The position numbers were made by a program, and so were the translations under genes. The notes under the pieces are model-generated. The model made no database searches. It was given only the letters and a program-made list of their open reading frames with translations, and was not told the DNA's origin. From contig NC_054885.1 in assembly GCF_018320785.1 (NCBI RefSeq), forward strand, positions 3,360,921-3,424,920: a DNA stretch of 64,000 bases, read 5' to 3'. Below, one piece after another: positions 26,031-37,498 of the stretch; position 1 is the first letter of the stretch, and every line of letters begins with the position of its first letter. The stretch comes from Cheilinus undulatus. Its lineage: Eukaryota > Chordata > Actinopteri > Labriformes > Labridae.

Positions 26031-26904
26031 AAATGTTTTTGTAAAAAAATTCTTGAGAAAAATATTGAAATATTTTGAGTTTGAAATGTTTTGAATTAAA
26101 TGAGAAAAAAATAAAATAAAATTGTGGAATATAAAATGTAAATTTCAGAGGAAAAAATGGAATTGTTGAGTTGAGAATTGTAAGAACATTTGTGAAATTT
26201 TGGATTTTAAAGATTTCCACATTTTTACTTTAGGAACCAAAAAAATATCAAGCTTGTAAAGCCATTTATTCACAACATCATACAGTTATAAAGTTATGAG
26301 ACACCAACTGTTAGCTCCAGTTTAAGATAGCTATGACCTTTTAAATTTCAGAAAATGAACAGATCCTCTTTATTTTCATCTTTCGAGTGGCTCTACTTCA
26401 CCGTTGTTTCTGCAATAAAGGACATAAAGATCCACTGTCATCAATATTTTCTTGTTAATATGGAGCTACTGATAACCTAAAATATTTTTGAAGGTCTGTA
26501 ACAATGAAAAAAGAGTTGAATTCACACAGAGGCTCGTATGGAGTCATTTCAGCGTCTTCAGTGTGATTCTGAAACATTCGTCCATCCCAGCTGAGCGCCA
26601 AACAGCCGTCAGAGATAAATCCATCAGATCAAGAGTCACACATGTAAATCCATCCCATGTTTGACCCATGTGCAGAATAATGAAGACTATTTTTTGCTTC
26701 AGTAGATTAAATAATTTGTTTTTTGCTTCATGAAGTGGTCGAGTTTGGCTTTCATCCCTGTAACGTTAACAGCCGAGAGTCGAAAAATTCTCCTGCAGTG
26801 GGTAAATATCCGTCCACGGCTCCTTGAGTCCTCGTCTCTTCGGTCCAGATGTCTCTCAGATGTTGTGGAAGATTAATCAGAGCTGCTGGAAGCTAAAGTT
26901 CGTC

Positions 26905-26910
26905 TTTATT
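26905..26910 (-). terminator. tbkbp1: Candidate tbkbp1 poly(A) signal
   Basis: TTTATT on the + strand gives AATAAA on the minus strand, about 1.0 kb past the tbkbp1 stop. The intervening sequence is not obviously repetitive, which fits a 3' UTR. Other TTTATT words lie farther away (for example near 26267), so this choice is tentative. Confidence -1.
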
Positions 26911-27917
26911 GTACTTTTAGTACAACGGGAAGCCTGTGGAGCTGAAAATCTGACAAGAAAAATCCAGAGAAGGTTGAATTCTTGAAATGAAAATCTAAAA
27001 ACACCATTTATGTTTACATTTTTAAATTTTACAAGTTATATCATTAAGGAATATGTCATAAATATGAGCTATTTTAGATCATTATTATGAAACTATTGCT
27101 AATTGGTAGCTCCAATGATATTAAACATCATAATTAAAGCTAATTAGCTATAATAATGAGCTATGGGTTATGTAATAATTACATACTTGGATATAATGAT
27201 TATTTATGATGCACTTTCTCATGATATTACTTTAATCTGGAGACTATTTAAAACACCAAGCCATGGGAAACACAAAAGTACAGTTTGGCAGTAATTTCTG
27301 CTAAAATTTAACCCTTTAGTGGCTCTCTGATTGGTCCGCTGACCGACCAATCAGAGAGCATTTGCTAATCATCTTACCCTATGACAGTTCATTTCAGCTC
27401 CAAAAATATTCTGAAAATATATATTTTTTTTATCCCTCAAAGTCCAACATGATTGCTGGGACATCCTAGTCATGCGATCCGTGTCGGGACGTGAAAACAG
27501 CGTGACCTTCTGATGTCATCGTCGGTCTCCAGCAACATAACCAGTAGAAGAGAAAACACTATGGTCTTTACTACATGTGCTACTTCTTCAGCACTATTTT
27601 AAAGACTAGTTAAAGTTTTTAGGTCAAAAATACTATCAGATGATGATCTGTTGATATGTTTGTGAGCTCTGTCAGAAAAATGTCCGTACATCCTTGTAAA
27701 CTGGAAATGAACTTCTGAACTTCTTGGGTTTGAGGGCAGAAAAACTCCATAATGGGCTGATTTTCAAATCAAACCTGACAGAGGATGAAGTGGCCCTTAA
27801 TAAAAGCATTTATCCTGTGTAGCCAGAAGACGGTTATTCTACCAGGAAAAGTCCAAATCATCGAAATATTCCTGGATTCAGCTCAGGAAACAGGTGAGAA
27901 ACAGGTGTGATAAACAG

Positions 27918-28046
27918 TCAGATTTTGCTGTTTTCCAGATGGGAGTCGATGTGTTTGATGAGGGCGTCGTCAGGGTAACCAGTCGGGAAAGTCAGCTGAC
28001 ACAGCGGGCAGCTACGAACGGCGCTCTCTTCTGACTCCATCCATAG
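27918..28046 (-). other. tbkbp1: C-terminal CCHH zinc finger exon of tbkbp1
   Basis: The last coding exon encodes RSCPLCQLTFPTGYPDDALI followed by KHIDSHLENSKI and the stop. C-x2-C and H-x3-H ligands with this spacing form a UBZ-like zinc finger, which in this family sits at the extreme C-terminus. All four ligands are present. The acceptor at 28047-28048 is clean (tgtgtccacag). Confidence -1.
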
Positions 28047-31000
28047 CTGTGGACACAAGAAGACAAAGTGGGTCAAAATACAGAAAAATACACAAAATCT
28101 TTGTGAAATAAAAAACGTATTTTTTCAAAACTGTGGTACAAAAGTTGGTAGATCATTTAAGAAGCAAATTAGGAGTTAGATACAAACAAACATCATGTGT
28201 TAAAGGTCTTTGGTTTTAATAAACTGCAGCTTTCCTTGGACCCAAAGAGCTTTAAAGACCATTTTGGCTCTTATGATCTGTTTTTATGCAGATGACACCA
28301 AACTCTATGCATCTGCCTCCTTTTATTTCAGCTACAGTATTTAAAGATAATTTCTGCATCATCAGCAGAACAAAGAGATAAAAAGTGGATGTACAGGGTT
28401 GATGTAGTTCTTAAAGACTTTAGAAATATGGGTTTAACACTATTACCATTAAAGCCATTACTGTTGTTCTTATTTACTCTGTTAGACCGCGTCCTAACAG
28501 CACGCAAGTATCAGGTATCGTTTCTCAGCATTGGATACTCGCTGTCCTTATTGCATCTGTTAAATATTTGCTGCTTTACTGGATACGTTCTGTTGCTGTA
28601 TCTCCAGGATATTCCAGGAGTAGAGACACCATCACACACTCGTTGGTGTATTGCTGGTGCAGTGGTTAGTTGTGCAAAATTGTGATTATGTAAGCAAGAG
28701 ATGTGACGTGATGGAGCCTGAGCAGAGCACTTAAATACACACTTGTAGTTGATATAATCTATTTCTGCAAGTCTGCACAGTTAAAAATGTGTTAGTATCT
28801 GTGGAGGCTTTTTTTTTTTAATACCAAAGAGATGCTGAGGAGAGGGAGAAGAAACTATCAGGTCTTTTTTGAATGCAAATTCTCTTCTTCATGCGTTATG
28901 TTGTGCCTACTTTTTCCTCTTCATTAATGCCTAACGTTCTTAGGAAATGTAAACGTTATTCAGTACTCCAGGAAATAGGACAGGCCAGAGATACGAAGTC
29001 ACAACGAAACAAACAACTAGTCTGCTCAGCGGACTTTCTGAACAGATTCATCAATGAAAACGCATGAAGATGAGCAAGACGGAGTCATCTCTGATCAGAC
29101 TATGAACCTGTGCTTTAACATGAACAGTTATCCACTATGTTTAGCAGACCAGCTGTAATAATACCTTCTTCTGCACTACGAGGTCACAGAGGTCAAACAG
29201 AGCTGTCCACGCCGTGCAGGTGCTGAACCTCCGTTGGAGACACTTCAATATTTATCAGATATTATCATGTTGGTTTATCAGAGGCATTTCCTTTGGCTTT
29301 ACAAAGCAATAATAACTTCTTCTTTTCTTTTGTTAATGTTATTTAAATCTTCTGACTATAGTTTATAGCAGTTAGAACAGGAGGGAAGTGAGTTTTTTGC
29401 AGCACTCACCTCTCAGAGTTAAGGTGAGCCTGGAAACAAGACGTACATCGGATATAGAAGATAAGATCGTCTTAGGTTACTAGTCTTAAACCTGGAGTCT
29501 GTCATTTTATTTATGTCTGTTAAGTGGTGGTTGATGCCGCCTGCAGGCTCCTCAGGCCGACGCTGTACTCCCTGCTCAGACAAAAGGACTGTCTCAGGTT
29601 GCTATGGTTACTCCTACCGTCTAACTGCTGCTGCGCATTAATTTGGAACAGAACAGTGTAAAGATTTTTTGACCGGAACCACATGTGAAGTTCCATAGGT
29701 GTCCATATATCAGAAGTTAATGGACACCAATGGAACTTCCAGAGCCAATCAGAATCAAGTATTCACCAAGACCATGGTATAATAGCCGTTAACGTACAGT
29801 TACAAGTGTTACGGCCACTTAGACTGGTGTCATGTGTGATTTGTCTCCATTCAAACGCATTTGTCTTGTGACTATGTGCACCGAACCTTGAGGATTTGGG
29901 ATGAATACAAAAATCATCACGCTCCTGCTAAACAGTGAACAACTGTTTCGGTTTCATGGATGAATTTCATGTAAGGAAGGAGAAAAGCTGTTCAAAGGGG
30001 CCTTCCTGGTTTGTGCTGAAAGCTACTTGCAAAGTGTTCTGGGATTGCTTGCAGCGATGGGAACTTTTAACAGCTGTTCTCACTAATTATGTGAAATTTA
30101 TCAGCAAAACTAAAACAGTGGTTTGCTAATTGATAACACGCCTTAAAGAGGGCTGGTGTACAGGACAGAGTCCTCGATTCAAAACAGGAAGTAAACCATT
30201 GAGGTGGACAGAGCTGAGTGCTCTACTTGTCTTCTTTTGTTACTATTTTGATTGAGAACCCCTGGAGGTGAAATTTACGTACTGTATGTCAAGTTTGATG
30301 CTGTAATAATTCTGCTAAATGGGACTAGAATATTCCTCTTTAATGTCATCTTATTTATAATATCACATATGCATGGATGAGACAGGAGAAGCCACAACGT
30401 CCTTATACTCTGACCACTGTTTATCTGTGACCTGAGTGTCTAAATAAAGGACATAAAAGTTTATCCCTGACCTGAGTGTCTAAATAAAGGACATAAATGC
30501 AGAAAAACACTGTGAGAGGATTTGGCTCTGGTTATGTAAAAGACAATGACATATTTGTCTAATATTTCCATGCCTCTGCTCTGTCTGCCTCATAAATATT
30601 TCCTCCTAAATGCTGCAGGGAGTCTGCGCTCTCTTCATGTCATCCTCTCTGTTTCTTCTACTCACGTTGATGGAGGGCCACGACTGAGCATGCTCAGTGT
30701 TCATGAAGGGAGGCAGATGGCAGGAGAGGGTGGCCGGGCCCTCGGGGGCTGAGAAGGAGGGGTGGTGGGGCTGTTTCCTAGGAGATGGGAAAGACGGGTG
30801 CAGAGGCTGTTCTCTGGGTGACGATGGGCCGATCCCGATGGCGCCGAGCGTCCGGGGCGGGCTGGCGGCCGGCGACAGATACGGACAGACGTCCTGAAAA
30901 TAGACAGGCAGACCTTCACTGTTAATATCACAGCTTTGGTGTCAAGATAAGACACATAAACTATAATCATCATCATCACCTCTTCATCGTCAGATGACTG

Positions 31001-34000
31001 AGGGGGGGTCACCAGGGGGGTGGGCTCAGGAGGGTTGTCATGGTGACGGAAGTGGTGAACCTGAAGGGGCAGATAATGAGGTTAATAAAGAGAAGCTTTT
31101 ACACTATCAGAAGCGTTTCAACAATTCTTCTTCTCTATTAAATTCTAGTTTCTATTCTTAAATGTTTTATAGGAAATAATTTTCTTAAGCCGTCTGTGTC
31201 TCACCTCAGCGTTGAGAGGAAAGCCCAGGTCCACAGCGCAGTGATGCGGACTGCTGCTCAGACTGCTGCCCCCTCCTCTCTCTCCTCCCCCTCCAACTCC
31301 TCGATCGCCCCCAGCTCCATGGGCCGAGGCCGGTCTGACCAGTCCAACCAGAGAGGCCCGGAGCTGAGGTTTGCTTTGACCATAACCCTGCGCCTCCCCG
31401 AGGAGGGAGCGGGGTTTGGGGAGGGTGGAGACCGGGTCCCTCAACAGACGAGCCTGGGGCCTCTGGACGGCTGACGGGTCAGAGACCTACGGAGGAAGGG
31501 GGGAGTCAAGAGCGTGCAAAATATCTTTAATAAACAAAAACTGCAGACATAGTTAAAAAACAATGAGAAAATAACTTTATTTAAAAAACAGAGCAAGAAA
31601 AATGAGAAGAACTCCAGCATAAGCACGTGTAAATCTTCTAAATATGATAAATGATCTATTGATACAGGAAAAACACAGAGCATTCCTCCTAAAAAATTAA
31701 ATTAAATAGTTCCATCACCATTTATAATATATTTTTTAGAGCATTTAAAAGGATAAAAGGCTAAGTTTAATCCATAAATAAGCATAAAAACAAAGCAGTT
31801 GCTGGAAACATTGCCAAAAACTGCAGTACCTCTTGTAGCCACTAGGGGCTTGCTCCAAAAGTGAGCCAATCCTCATAGGGACCCATGTTATAATGCCCAA
31901 CTTTACAGCTGATTTTAACAAGTTGTCCGCCTTAAAGGCATAAACATTTTGCATTTTCTGTTATTTTATGATTACAACTTTACATAGATTATTGTTTTGA
32001 ACGTACCTCACATGTTCAGTTGTATTTAACCTTAAAGTTCGGCATTCCAGGGCATTGGCTCTCTTTCTGATTGGCTAACTTTGCTAGGTATCACCCTCTA
32101 CTTATTAATCCATAGTTAAAAACCCTCATCAGGGTTTTTGTTCTTCTTTCCCTGTTGTTTTAACTGAAAATTTAGCTTGCTAACTGGTTAATCAAGCTAA
32201 TCTAAAACTAGAAACGCTCATAAATCTGTGCTCCAGTTTCTTTCAAGATAAACGACATTTTGTATATTTCTTATAATGGCTATTCTGGTTCATCATAGAC
32301 ACATTTTCCACTTTGGCTGTTAATTTTTCATGAAAAAAAGTGACGTGATCAAAAAAAGGAAATTTCCTCTCACCTCTGAGTAACTACGGCGACCCTGGAA
32401 CTTCGCTCGTAGCCGGCTGCTGGTTGGCTGATGGGAGTAGGAGGCGGGGCCATCGTTTGGAGACAGAGGAGGAGACGGCGTGGGGAGGAGCCTGTCAGGA
32501 GAGAGAGGGGAGAGAGAGGGGCGCTGGGGGGAGGTGGGCGAGAGACGCTGAGGAGCAGGTGGAGGGCGAGACACTGGAGGAGGAGAGAGAGGACTGATAT
32601 CAATACAGACCTTTGTTTTTTCTTCGATTTCTATTTAACCAATCAGCTACCCCCATTTTTAACATATCCAACAATCAATGAAATATCATCTGTAACTGTC
32701 TACTGTTAAGTGCAGAAAGAGAAGAAAAGAGTAAATAGATTTTATATATGTATAAATGTGAAATATTCGTACATTTGCCTTGATATTATAAAAAAAATCT
32801 TGTATTTCTACGATTTCTTCTAAGTCATTTAAATTATTTTTTATTCTCATTAAGCTACACTCAGTAGCCTGAACACCTCTGTGATATTTAAGATATTTTA
32901 TCTTTAATAAATTTGCAAAACTGTCTTAAATTGTGTTCTTTGTCGTGATTGGGTAAGACTCCAGGTGAGAAGACATACCTGGTTCCTGTGAGACGTGCCT
33001 CAGGAGGTCGGTCTGTTTCACGGCCAGATTTCTGATTCGACCCAGCTCCTCCGTTAGCTCTGTGTATGCTAATGCTAGGTTCACCCTGAAATCAAAAACA
33101 TCAACTATCACCACACTAGAACAGATAAACTGGTGTTAAGAGGCCGTCCTATTTGAGTTTAGACTCACTGTTCATCTCCAGCTTTCTTTATCCACTCCAC
33201 ATCACAGTGTTCACAGTGGGACTCCTGGGACTGAAGCACAGTTTTATTTTGAAAGTCACACTTCCTCTTCTGTGGTGGCTAACAAACATTCATGTTCAGG
33301 TTTGATCACTGGTGAGGCGTACCTGTCTCTGAGCGTCCCGTAGCTGTGCCACTTCCTGCTGCAGCCTCTGAAGCTCCGCCCTCAGCTCCTTCTCCCTCTT
33401 ACACGCCCCGTCCGCCTGGTTCCGCGCCCCCTCAAGCTCCGCCTCCAGGCGCTGCAGCTTCAGGTCGGAGAGAGCATCCAGACTGCGAGAGCTCTGCAGC
33501 GTCGGCCCGCGGCCCTCTGACCAAAAAAACCCCAATAAAATCTCCTTTTTGGTACGTTTGTGATAAATAAATCAGGCTTTGAAGATAAGTATCCTGATTT
33601 AAAACTACTCTAAATGTGTTCTAAAGCAGAGGTTCTCAACCTGTTCAGCCCGTGACCCCCAAAATAAAGGTGCCAGAGACTGGGGACCCCCACTGTACCT
33701 CAAGGTGGTTGAACACAACCATGCACAAGAATATGCACAATTCAAGAACAGTCATGTGCAGACAAGGCCGCCCATAAGGGGGGATAAAGGGGAGAGCTTT
33801 CTGTGGGCCCAGCCAAACTGGGGGCACATGGGGGTCAAAAAGTCATGGTCTATTGTAAAGTTAAGCTGTGAAAACCATATTTTATATTTAACCTGATAAA
33901 ACAAAACGCTCATCAATGAAACAAATCTCTTTTTAAATCATTTGTGGAGTATATAGCCTTCTTAGAAATGGAAATCTAATTTGTAAAAAAAAACAAAAAA

Positions 34001-37000
34001 CAAAAAACAACAATTAAAATTGGTTAAAATTGAAAAAATGGGTTAATAATGGCAAAAAAAAAATTTTGGGAAATAGGATCTTAAAAGTAGCAGAAAAGGG
34101 TTCGAAGTGGCAAAAATTAGATAAACATGGCAAAAAATAACCAAAAAAAGGAAAAAATGGGTTACAGTGGCAAAAATGGGCATAAATAGTGGTAAAAGGG
34201 AATTAAATAGTGGTTGAGAGTCACTGTTCTTAAGTATCGTTCCATCCCTCATTCTTAGTGCTGATTCTGCCATCATCAAGTATCTACTCTGGACTCACCT
34301 CTGGGTACATCCAGGCCGACTTGCCGCTGAGCCTGGTGTAAATCTTTGCTGTGCAGCTGAGCGCTGAGTTTCTGCAGAGACGTCTCTCTCTGTCTGAGAG
34401 CCGATTCAAGACTGCGGATCTGCTCCACGTGCTGCTCTGCAAGAGTCGTCTGACATGCACAAAAGCACAAACGTTAAACATGAAATCTTAACATTGGAGC
34501 TTAATTTCAGACGTGCTCTTTTTACCATCTTGTCGAGGTCTCTCTGGACATTACTCTTCTCCAGGTGGATTTTCTCATAAGCCTGAATGACTTCCTCCAG
34601 CCTCTCCTCTCTCTCTTTACTTTTCTGGAGCTGAGACAAAGAAGACAAAGGAGAAACCCATAAACAGATGGTAAAAAATGCTGCAGCCAGGCTTACATCT
34701 GTCCTGTTCAAGCCTCAAATCACTGGATTAGTTTCAATGTTTCACTGAGTTTCAGTTCTGAGTTTGCATGGCCAGTCCTTTTTAAGTCCAGCACAAATTC
34801 CCCATTGGATTGAGGTCTAGGCTTTGACTCGGCTTCTCGAGAATATTCCCCTTGTAGGGTTAAACCTACTAGGACCGGCTGCTGAGAAGCATCCCCACAG
34901 CATGATGCTGCCACCACAGCGCTTCACAGTGTGGGTGGTGTGTTTGAGGTGATGTCAGTGTTAAAGCTCCATTCTGGTCTCATCAGACCAAACTTGACCA
35001 TGGAGTCTCCCACAGTCCTTTTGGTGAACTCTAGTCCAGATTGAATCTGAGTTTTCTCCAACAGTGTCTTTCTCTTTGCCACTCTCCCATAAAGCTCTGA
35101 CTGGTGAAGAACCCGGCCAACAGTTGTTGTCTGCAGAGTCTCTCCATCTCAGCTACTGAAGCTTGGAGCTCCTTCATAGTCATAGGTGTCTTGGTGGCCT
35201 CTCTCACTAGTCTCCTTCTTGCACGCTCACTCAGTTTTTGTCTCCATCCCCTGACTTGTACTTTTCAATAACCTTTTCCCTGGAGTGTTCTTTTGTCTTT
35301 ATGGTGCAATGGCAGCCAGGAATACTGATTAACCAGACACAGGTGTCTTTATACTACAATCACTGAGACACATTCACTGACCTCAGGTGATCCCCATTTC
35401 ACTGACTGTGAGCAGAGGTGTAGCTAGGGATTTTGGGCCCCCAGAAAGAATATTACACAGGGCCCCCTTAACTGGCAAGCTAAGTGACAAATGTTGCGTC
35501 ATTTGTACAAATATCTATGCATTTTAATGTATTTTTAAACTTCTGAGTTGCTTGGGGTGTTCTTTTGTCTTCATGGTGTAATGGTAGCCTACTACACATT
35601 CACTGCAGACTGTTAGACTACTAGCACCAGCTGGCTGGACCTCTCTGTTGAACTAGCTAAATTATATTGACCATGATTGATTTATAAAATCAATAAAAGG
35701 GTAAAAGTCTTTTCTCAGGTTTCTAGTGTCTCAAATGTTGTGTTTATTTGTTCTGTTATTTAAGGCATTGGTTCTCAACAAGGGGGTTGGGACTCCCTTT
35801 GGGGTTGCGAGACACTGAGAGGGGGTCTCCAGATGCCCCCCAAAAATAAGAATATGTTTTGAATTACACTGTTGCCACTTTACACCAATTTTGTCAAATT
35901 TTTTACCCCTTCTAATCAATTTTTCCCACCAATTTTAACACTTTTAACACCTATTTCTGTCAGTCTTAAACTCTTTACACCACTTTATTTCTCCCTGTTT
36001 TTGCCACTTCTAAATCAATTCTTGCCACTTCAGCTTAATGTTGCCTCTGTTGACCAATAATCGCTATTAACTCCTTTTATCAACTTGCATTTTAACCCCA
36101 TTTCACCATTTGATATGCCTATTTTTGCTTGTTTAACTAATTTCTGCCAATATCTGCCTATTTTTTCTTTCCCAGTTAACCCTTTATTGCTGGTATACAT
36201 CAATTTTTCATCCTATTTCCCCAGATTTCCACCCATTTTTGCCAATTTAAAGCCATTTCAGCCACATTTTAACACCTCTAACCATTATTTATGCCCATTT
36301 TTGTAACTTTAACCCATTTTTGCCATTTCCCGATTTTTATCCAATTTTTTGCAACTTCTAACCCATTTCTGCCGCTTTTAAAGTCAACTTCACCACCTTT
36401 TCCACCATTTTATTTGCCATATTTAACCCATTTTAGCACCTAACCACTATTTATGCCCATTTTTGTAACTTTAACCTATTTTTGCCATTTTTATCCAATT
36501 TTTTGCCACTTCTAACCCATTTCTGCTACTTTTAAAGTCAACTTCACTGCCTTTTTTCACCATTTTTTGTCATATTTAACCCATTTTAGCATTTTTTAAA
36601 CCCTTTAAATCATTTTTTTATCAAAAAGGATATACATTTTAAGAAACCTTTTAACTACATAAATTATTTTAAAATGATATTAGTTTCTTTGTTAAGAGTG
36701 GTGATTATTCAGGTTAGACTGAATTTCAAAATGGACCATGGTTTTGCTGACCTCCATGGTCACCCAGTTTGGCCTATGCCCCAGAAAGCTCTCCCATTCA
36801 TCCCCATTTATGGACGGCCTTGTCCACACATGACTGTTCTTAATAGTGCATGGCGGTGTTGAACCACCTCCAGGTTCCGTGGGGTCCCCGGTCTCTGGCA
36901 CCTTTATTTTGGGGGTCATGGGCTGAAAAGGTTGAGAACCCCTGCTTTAAGGTACCTCCTGAGTGAGGGAGTTGATCCTCTGCTGCAGGTTGGTGGTCTC

Positions 37001-37435
37001 TGATTGGATGATGCTGGTGTCCTTGATGATTGGCTCACAGGAGCAGCACATGATCCTGTCCTCTCCAAAATCACTCATCATAGGAAACTACAGGATGATA
37101 AGAGATGGGAGGGATTTAACGACCGGATGATGCTAGCGTTAATATTGAAACGTGCAGATTTTGTCGATGTTTACATTTATGTTTGTGTTTGTGTTGCTCT
37201 CCACCTTGACCTCGTAGTGTTTGAGCTTCCTCTTGATGCTGCTGTTCTCTCTCTCCAGACTCGCCAGCCTCGTCTTGATGTCATGATAGGCAGCAGCCAG
37301 AGCCAACCCCGACGCCGGGTACATGTCGTCCGGCAGCCTATTGGCTGTCCAGCTGATCCCGGACACACCCACATCATCCCTCAGCCCCTCTCCTCCTCCC
37401 AGCAGCCCCAGCTCTCCTCTGCGGAACAGATCCAT
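27918..37435 (-). CDS. tbkbp1: TBK1-binding protein 1 (SINTBAD), complete coding region, 12 exons
   Basis: Adaptor that binds the kinases TBK1 and IKK-epsilon in innate-immune signalling in the cytoplasm. Minus-strand coding exons in order: 37435-37205, 37087-36956, 34630-34526, 34449-34299, 33516-33323, 33230-33169, 33085-32979, 32573-32374, 31486-31205, 31060-30980, 30893-30666 and 28046-27918 (stop 27920-27918). All phases join; total about 633 codons (human protein about 615). The start ATG at 37435 has A at -3 and G at +4 and begins MDLFRRGELG. Long coiled coil in exons 1-7 (LERENSSIKRKLKHYEVK; ERLEEVIQAYEKIHLEKSNV), a kinase-binding segment, a Ser/Pro-rich middle with AKFQGRRSYSEV, EHAQSWPSIN, and a C-terminal zinc finger ending HIDSHLENSKI. 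Synteny with osbpl7 agrees. AZI2 or TANK are much less likely, given the proline-rich middle and the C-terminus. Confidence -1.
28262..28333 (+). mobile_element. LINE reverse-transcriptase fragment
   Basis: The + strand reads ICFYADDTKLYASA, containing the YADD catalytic signature of a non-LTR retrotransposon reverse transcriptase. Only a short piece remains, in the last tbkbp1 intron and antisense to the gene. It is not functional. Confidence -1.
28334..29920. other. tbkbp1 last intron, no gene seen
   Basis: No exon supported on either strand. An imperfect hairpin lies at about 29689-29742 (gaagttccataggtgtccat pairs with atggacaccaatggaacttc). Confidence -1.
29928..30130 (+). mobile_element. 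Small MITE-like element, copy 1
   Basis: Runs from ctaaacagtgaacaactg to aaacagtggtttgctaattg, with ends that are roughly inverted repeats. It shares order and sequence with 59293-59472 (ggtttcatggatgaatttca, ggagaaaagctgtt, ggccttcctgg, cttgcaaag). No transposase. Confidence -1.
30419..30497 (+). repeat. Two-copy tandem repeat with AATAAA
   Basis: Two direct copies of about 39-40 bp (gtttatcTgtgacctgagtg, then tctaaataaaggacataaa). Each carries AATAAA on the + strand. It lies 170 bp from tbkbp1 exon 30666-30893, antisense to it. Confidence -1.
31800..32300 (+). repeat. Dispersed fish repeat in tbkbp1 intron
   Basis: gccactaggggcttgctcca, gagccaatcctcatag and cccatgttataatgcccaac are words of a dispersed teleost repeat, as I recall it. 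Related pieces occur near 16270-16350 and 52795-52830. Boundaries unclear. Confidence -1.
32979..33085 (-). other. tbkbp1: TBK1/IKK-epsilon-binding segment of tbkbp1
   Basis: This exon encodes VNLALAYTELTEELGRIR, the most conserved block of SINTBAD and its relative NAP1. Together with the previous exon (33230-33169, ending EWIKKAGDEQ) it corresponds, as I recall it, to the kinase-binding region shared by these adaptors. Confidence -1.
33627..34226 (+). mobile_element. Non-autonomous hAT-like element in tbkbp1 intron
   Basis: Ends are CAGAGGTTCTCAACC and GGTTGAGAGTCACTG. Near-perfect 8-bp target-site duplications TTCTAAAG (33619-33626) and TTCTTAAG (34227-34234) flank it. The head carries gtgacccccaaaataaaggt and a ggccgcccataaggggg block at 33767. 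The tail is a short GGCAAAAATGG array (34040-34210). It shares its layout with the larger element at 35766-36944, which lies in the opposite orientation. Confidence -1.
34790..35395 (-). mobile_element. Degenerate Tc1-like DNA transposon remnant
   Basis: The minus strand holds a decayed transposase. The words for GGSIMLWGC are readable at about 34887-34920 and a DETR/S-like block near 34970-34990, with many frame breaks. A second small piece of the same element (tgttcttttgtcttcatggtg) lies at 35558-35585, after another repeat that starts at 35413 (cagaggtgtagctagg). It is in the large tbkbp1 intron and not functional. Confidence -1.
35766..36944 (-). mobile_element. Non-autonomous hAT-like element beside a tbkbp1 splice donor
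   Basis: Ends are CATTGGTTCTCAAC and GGTTGAGAACCCCTG, flanked by ATTTAAGG (35758-35765) and CTTTAAGG (36945-36952), an 8-bp duplication with one mismatch. From its right end inward it repeats the layout of 33627-34226 in reverse: catgacccccaaaataaagg, then ggccgtccataaatgggg. The core (35875-36600) is a TTTTGCCACTT array. Its left head (ggggttgcgagacactgaga) matches 18790-18835. It starts 12 nt into the intron after exon 37087-36956. Confidence -1.
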
Positions 37436-37445
37436 CGTCAGTTAG

Positions 37446-37446
37446 C

Positions 37447-37483
<37 letters not shown>

Positions 37484-37484
37484 G
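37446..37484 (-). repeat. tbkbp1: (GA)n microsatellite acting as polypyrimidine tract
   Basis: On the gene's strand this is an uninterrupted CT run ending in tctgcag, directly before ctaactgacgATG, the tbkbp1 start. It reads as a 3' splice site, so at least one 5' non-coding exon should lie upstream. Length variation here would alter the tract. Confidence -1.
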
Positions 37485-37498
37485 GTGAATCCTGCGCC

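Larger units (their letters stand above)
19565..26260. repeat. AT-rich repeat desert between osbpl7 and tbkbp1
   Basis: No coding sequence on either strand. Most of 19880-20640 and 21870-23220 is built from short AT-rich words (aattgtggaatttaaaatg, gtaaatttatgagaaaaaa) in degenerate tandem order. About 20640-21870 and 23220-25060 are not of this type and hold no gene that I recognise. The tandem blocks at 24057-24420 and 25270-26030 are listed separately. Confidence -1.

Noticed and set aside
18600..27900. Hidden tbx21 exons
   Set aside because: I looked for T-box-like coding stretches on both strands and found none; only short AT-rich frames are present.
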